Shown piece after piece: positions 6,420 to 8,908 of a stretch of DNA of 8,908 nt. The translations under genes were made by a program, and so were the position numbers. The notes under the pieces were generated by a model. That model was not told the DNA's origin. It saw only the letters and a list, made by a program, of their open reading frames with translations, and did not search any database. Every line of letters starts with the position of its first letter. The first letter of the stretch is position 1. This stretch comes from Candidatus Cardinium sp. cBcalN2 (GTDB lineage: Bacteria > Bacteroidota > Bacteroidia > Cytophagales > Amoebophilaceae): contig NZ_JAACGD010000029.1 of NCBI RefSeq assembly GCF_022810445.1, forward strand, positions 1-8,908, given 5' to 3'.

Positions 6420-8099
6420 ATGACTGACCCCAAAAGATATACCGTTACCGCTGCATTGCCCTATGCCAATGGACCTATTCACTTAGGTCATGTGGCGGGT
6501 GCTTACCTGCCTGCTGATATTTATGTTCGCTACTTAAGACAAAAAAAAGCGAATGTGGTTTTTGTCAGTGGTTCTGATGAACATGGAGTTCCCGTGGTTA
6601 TTCGTGCCCAACAAGAGGGATCTACCCCCCAAGCAGTGGTCGACAAATACCATACCCTAATCAAAGACGCTTTACAGGGCTTAGGTATTAGTTTTGATAT
6701 CTTTGCAAGAACTTCTTCACCTACCCATTATGAGACAGCCACTGATTTTTTTAAGGAACTGCACAAAAAAGAGGTATTTGAAGTATATGAAACAGAACAA
6801 TACTATGATCCTGTTCATAAACAATTTCTATCTGATCGCTATATCAAAGGAAACTGTCCTAAGTGCATGAATCCTGATGCCTATGGCGATCAATGTGAAG
6901 CATGTGGCAGCACCTTGAGTCCAGAAGAATTGATAGATCCCATTTCTGCCATTAGCGGTGCAAAACCTATTTTAAAATTAACCAAACACTGGTACTTACT
7001 ACTAGATAAATATGAAAATTGGCTTAAAAAGTGGATTTTAGAGGAACATAAAGACTTTAAAACCCATGTATATGGTCAATGTAAAGGTTGGCTAGACCAA
7101 GGCTTACAACCACGTGCTGTAACCCGTGACTTACCTTGGGGTATTCCTGTCCCACTTGCTCAAGGCAGTGGCAAAGTGCTCTACGTTTGGTTCGATGCGC
7201 CGATTGGGTATATTAGCGCTACTAAAGAATGGGCAGAAGCCCAACAGATAGATTGGAAACCTTTTTGGCAAGCCCCTGATACTAAGTTGGTTCATTTTCT
7301 CGGAAAGGATAATATTGTATTCCATTGTCTTATCTTCCCCGTTATGCTCAAAGCACATGGCGAGTTTATTTTGCCTGATCAGGTCCCAGCTAATGAATTT
7401 CTCAATCTAGAAGGCAAAAAAATTTCTACATCTCGCAACCATGCTGTTTGGGTAGATGATTATTTAAAAGATTTTCCAGGTAAAGCAGATGTATTACGTT
7501 ACGTACTCTGTACCATTGCACCAGAAAACAAAGACAGCGACTTTACTTGGCAAGATTTTCAAGATAAAAATAATCGTGAGTTGGTCGCTAACCTGGGCAA
7601 TTTGGTACATAGAACCTTCAGTTTAGTACATCAGTATTTTGGCGGATTAGTGCCACCTTATGTCGAGCCTAATGAAGGAGGTCAAGTTTTATTTACTACC
7701 CTCAAAGCTTCTTTTACAGCAGTAGGCCATGCCATAGAACAGTTTAGGTTTAAAGAAGCACTCCAATTATGCATGGGATATGCTACATTGGGTAATAAAT
7801 ACCTAACAGATAGTGCACCATGGCATCTGGTAAAGAGCAATCCACAGGCAGCTGGTACGATATTGCATGTAACACTCCAACTCATAGCTACCTTAACACA
7901 GTTGATCAAACCTTTTTTACCTACCACAAGTAACAAGATGGCCGATATGTTAGGGTTAAAGGAAATAGGCTGGGGCCAGTGCGATGTGACCAATTTGGTA
8001 AAAACAGGTGATCGATTAGCTGCTCCTAAACTTTTATTTGAAAAAATTGAAGATGATGTCATTGATGCACAAAGAAAAAAATTAGCATATGGTCAATAA
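6420..8099 (+). CDS. metG: Methionyl-tRNA synthetase, short form
   Basis: MetRS charges methionine onto initiator and elongator tRNA-Met using ATP. The class I catalytic fold is clear: LPYANGPIHLGH (13-24) carries the HIGH-type signature, GSDEHG lies at 51-56, and KISTS (334-338) is the KMSKS-type loop. The connective peptide has a four-cysteine zinc knuckle (Cys146, Cys149, Cys159, Cys162). The motifs WFDAPIGYIS (257-266) and FLGKDNIVFHC (293-303) belong to the MetRS core. The alpha-helical anticodon-binding domain follows, roughly from 385 to 540. The protein ends at 559 with KLLFEKIEDDVIDAQRKKL. In longer homologues such as the E. coli enzyme (about 677 residues) a linker and an EMAPII-like tRNA-binding domain come next. 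The 187 bases downstream do not encode that domain. The catalytic and anticodon domains are complete, so the enzyme should be active. The ATG at 6420 follows an A/T-rich leader. Confidence 0.97.
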   Translation: MTDPKRYTVTAALPYANGPIHLGHVAGAYLPADIYVRYLRQKKANVVFVSGSDEHGVPVVIRAQQEGSTPQAVVDKYHTLIKDALQGLGISFDIFARTSSPTHYETATDFFKELHKKEVFEVYETEQYYDPVHKQFLSDRYIKGNCPKCMNPDAYGDQCEACGSTLSPEELIDPISAISGAKPILKLTKHWYLLLDKYENWLKKWILEEHKDFKTHVYGQCKGWLDQGLQPRAVTRDLPWGIPVPLAQGSGKVLYVWFDAPIGYISATKEWAEAQQIDWKPFWQAPDTKLVHFLGKDNIVFHCLIFPVMLKAHGEFILPDQVPANEFLNLEGKKISTSRNHAVWVDDYLKDFPGKADVLRYVLCTIAPENKDSDFTWQDFQDKNNRELVANLGNLVHRTFSLVHQYFGGLVPPYVEPNEGGQVLFTTLKASFTAVGHAIEQFRFKEALQLCMGYATLGNKYLTDSAPWHLVKSNPQAAGTILHVTLQLIATLTQLIKPFLPTTSNKMADMLGLKEIGWGQCDVTNLVKTGDRLAAPKLLFEKIEDDVIDAQRKKLAYGQ

Positions 8100-8122
8100 G
8101 GTTCCATGTTTTTTAGCAGACG

Positions 8123-8190
8123 ACAGCTATGAAGCATGCAACTAATTGCTAGCATTTGGCAGAGGGGCTACTCTTGCATACTATAGCTGT
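8123..8190. repeat. Long interrupted hairpin downstream of metG
   Basis: acagctat (8123-8130) pairs perfectly with atagctgt (8183-8190). Further in, atgcaa (8136-8141) pairs with ttgcat (8174-8179) across an asymmetric internal loop of 5 and 3 bases. The 32-base interior includes the palindrome tgctagca. A small stem tactg/cagta (8193-8205) with tgttttt a few bases later follows. Together these may end the metG transcript. An element remnant is the alternative. Confidence 0.45.
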
Positions 8191-8286
8191 AATACTGAAT
8201 CAGTACATCTGTTTTTAGGGGAATTATATACATTTTTTTATTATAAATTCAGTAAATTTACTTACCTTGCATTGCTAAGGTTATAT

Positions 8287-8378
8287 GGATAGGTGGGTGA
8301 GTGGCTTAAACCAGCAGTTTGCTAAACTGCGGTATGGATGATTCTGTACCGGGGGTTCGAATCCCCCCCTATCCGCCA
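8287..8378 (+). tRNA. tRNA-Ser (anticodon GCT)
   Basis: The acceptor arm ggatagg (8287-8293) pairs with cctatcc (8368-8374), followed by discriminator G and an encoded CCA (8376-8378). The anticodon stem gcagt/actgc frames loop tt-GCT-aa, with GCT at 8321-8323. It has the long variable arm of a serine tRNA (ggta/tacc stem, 8331-8350) and a GC-rich T arm (8351-8367, ggggg/ccccc around ttcgaat). It reads AGC and AGT codons. It is the first of three closely spaced tRNA genes, probably one transcript. Confidence 0.97.
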
Positions 8379-8400
8379 TTTTCTTAATCTTAATTATATT

Positions 8401-8475
8401 CGGGGCGTAGCGTAGCTCGGTTATCGCGTCTGCTTTGGGAGCAGAAGGTCGCAGGTTCGAATCCTGCCGCCCCGA
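8401..8475 (+). tRNA. tRNA-Pro (anticodon TGG)
   Basis: The acceptor arm cggggcg (8401-8407) pairs with cgccccg (8468-8474), followed by discriminator A at 8475. The anticodon stem tctgc/gcaga encloses loop tt-TGG-ga, with TGG at 8436-8438. The T arm has the usual GGTTCGAATCC core. The bases after the discriminator are ccg, so a full CCA is not encoded and must be added by CCA-adding enzyme. It lies 22 bases after the serine tRNA. Confidence 0.96.
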
Positions 8476-8492
8476 CCGATACCTTCTTTTTA

Positions 8493-8565
8493 GGTTCCGT
8501 AGCTCAATGGATAGAGCAACTGCCTTCTAAGCAGTAGGTTGAAGGTTCGAGTCCTTCCGGGACCA
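8493..8565 (+). tRNA. tRNA-Arg (anticodon TCT)
   Basis: The acceptor arm ggttccg (8493-8499) pairs with cgggacc (8558-8564), with one T-G pair, followed by discriminator A at 8565. The anticodon stem actgc/gcagt encloses loop ct-TCT-aa, with TCT at 8526-8528. The T arm is gaagg/ccttc around ttcgagt. No CCA is encoded; the next bases are ctt. It reads AGA and AGG codons, expected to be frequent in an AT-rich genome. It is 17 bases after the proline tRNA. Confidence 0.96.
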
Positions 8566-8826
8566 CTTCTGCTCTACCTATTCCGTATCCATTAAGCACT
8601 ATGGTAAGGCCAGGCACAATCAATAACAAATAAAAACACGACTTGTAAAATAGGCCTTACAAGCGTTCTAATAATTTTTAGGTTTGCTTTTTTATTTGTT
8701 ATTTGCCATTTTTTAGCTAAAAATTTTTAGGCACACTTTGGTAAAACCTTTATATCCACTAGCGTTACAATCTATACCCGTTAGATTATATGGTTGTGAT
8801 AAGACCGGTAAGCTAACATAAAATTT
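8566..8826. other. Gene-free spacer with several palindromes
   Basis: No convincing reading frame is present between the tRNA cluster and the right copy of the long repeat. The stretch holds the nested inverted repeat at 8622-8703. It also holds two overlapping perfect 14-base palindromes (tttttagctaaaaa at 8710-8723 and ctaaaaatttttag at 8717-8730) and a 6-base stem aatcta/tagatt at 8769-8787. The density of self-complementary AT-rich DNA suggests transcription ends and element debris more than coding remains. Confidence 0.55.
8622..8703. repeat. 82-base nested inverted repeat downstream of the tRNA cluster
   Basis: aataacaaataaaaa (8622-8636) is the exact reverse complement of 8689-8703. 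Inside it, cttgtaa (8642-8648) pairs with ttacaag (8657-8663) around an 8-base loop. The outer arms and total size resemble a miniature element, and the size is close to the repeat at 1-75, though the sequences differ. The inner hairpin is followed by aatttttagg, so it could also serve as terminator of the tRNA transcript. Confidence 0.5.
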
Positions 8827-8908
8827 TGTTGCCGTTCACCCAATGGCGTCAACTTAAGGAATTTTTAATTATTTTTATTTCATTATAAGTTTTTTTATCT
8901 TACTTTTT
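8827..8908 (-). repeat. Right copy of the long inverted repeat (partner at 81-156)
   Basis: Read on the minus strand, this copy matches 81-156, with 33 identical bases at 8848-8880. The inner boundary is at 8827, after which the two flanks have nothing in common. The outer side can be matched to 8901 and loosely further to the window edge, so the element may continue outside. The two copies face each other in opposite orientation across 8.7 kb. Confidence 0.8.

Noticed and set aside
7131..7358. 75-codon minus-strand open frame
   Set aside because: It is antisense to the conserved core of metG, with no independent support.
7682..8062. 126-codon open frame on the minus strand
   Set aside because: It lies wholly inside metG, whose motifs and conserved frame are unmistakable. 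It is an antisense shadow.
8250..8286. Promoter for the tRNA cluster (taccttgc as a -7 box)
   Set aside because: The -7 match is fair, but no TTG lies at the required 19-21 bases upstream, so it is not reported.

Overview
The window is AT-rich and most likely comes from a reduced, host-associated member of the Bacteroidota, with the Cardinium/Amoebophilus group (Amoebophilaceae) as the best guess. This rests on three observations. A small acidic protein of the Bacteroidota-type DUF2795 family is present. The start codons follow A/T-rich leaders with little or no Shine-Dalgarno signal. One candidate promoter fits the Bacteroidota TTG-N20-TAnnTTTG pattern. No ribosomal RNA or intact transposase is present, so the placement is an inference from protein character.

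Layout: positions 1-310 hold nested AT-rich inverted repeats and the left copy of a long repeat, with no convincing gene. On the minus strand, a small Omp85/POTRA-type outer-membrane protein (3174-1645) is followed after 29 bases by murF (1615-311), probably in one transcript. A 303-base spacer with palindromes separates these from the minus-strand DUF2795 gene (3699-3478), which has a plausible promoter and a leader hairpin. On the plus strand, divergent from it, lie a LolC/LolE-type permease (3882-5102) and, 32 bases later, an exported HExxH metallopeptidase (5135-6124). A hairpin terminator follows at about 6298-6341. Then comes metG (6420-8099), encoding a MetRS without the C-terminal tRNA-binding domain, and a tight cluster of tRNA-Ser(GCT), tRNA-Pro(TGG) and tRNA-Arg(TCT) at 8287-8565. 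The last 343 bases hold palindromes and the right copy of the long repeat.

Functionally the window joins envelope biogenesis (outer-membrane protein, peptidoglycan precursor ligase, lipoprotein-release permease, exported protease) with translation (MetRS and three tRNAs). The two most notable features are a roughly 75-base inverted repeat, about 90% identical, at the two ends of the window (81-156 and 8827-8901), and the exported gluzincin-like protease behind the Lol-type permease. I found no CRISPR array, phage module, toxin-antitoxin pair or clear new multigene system.
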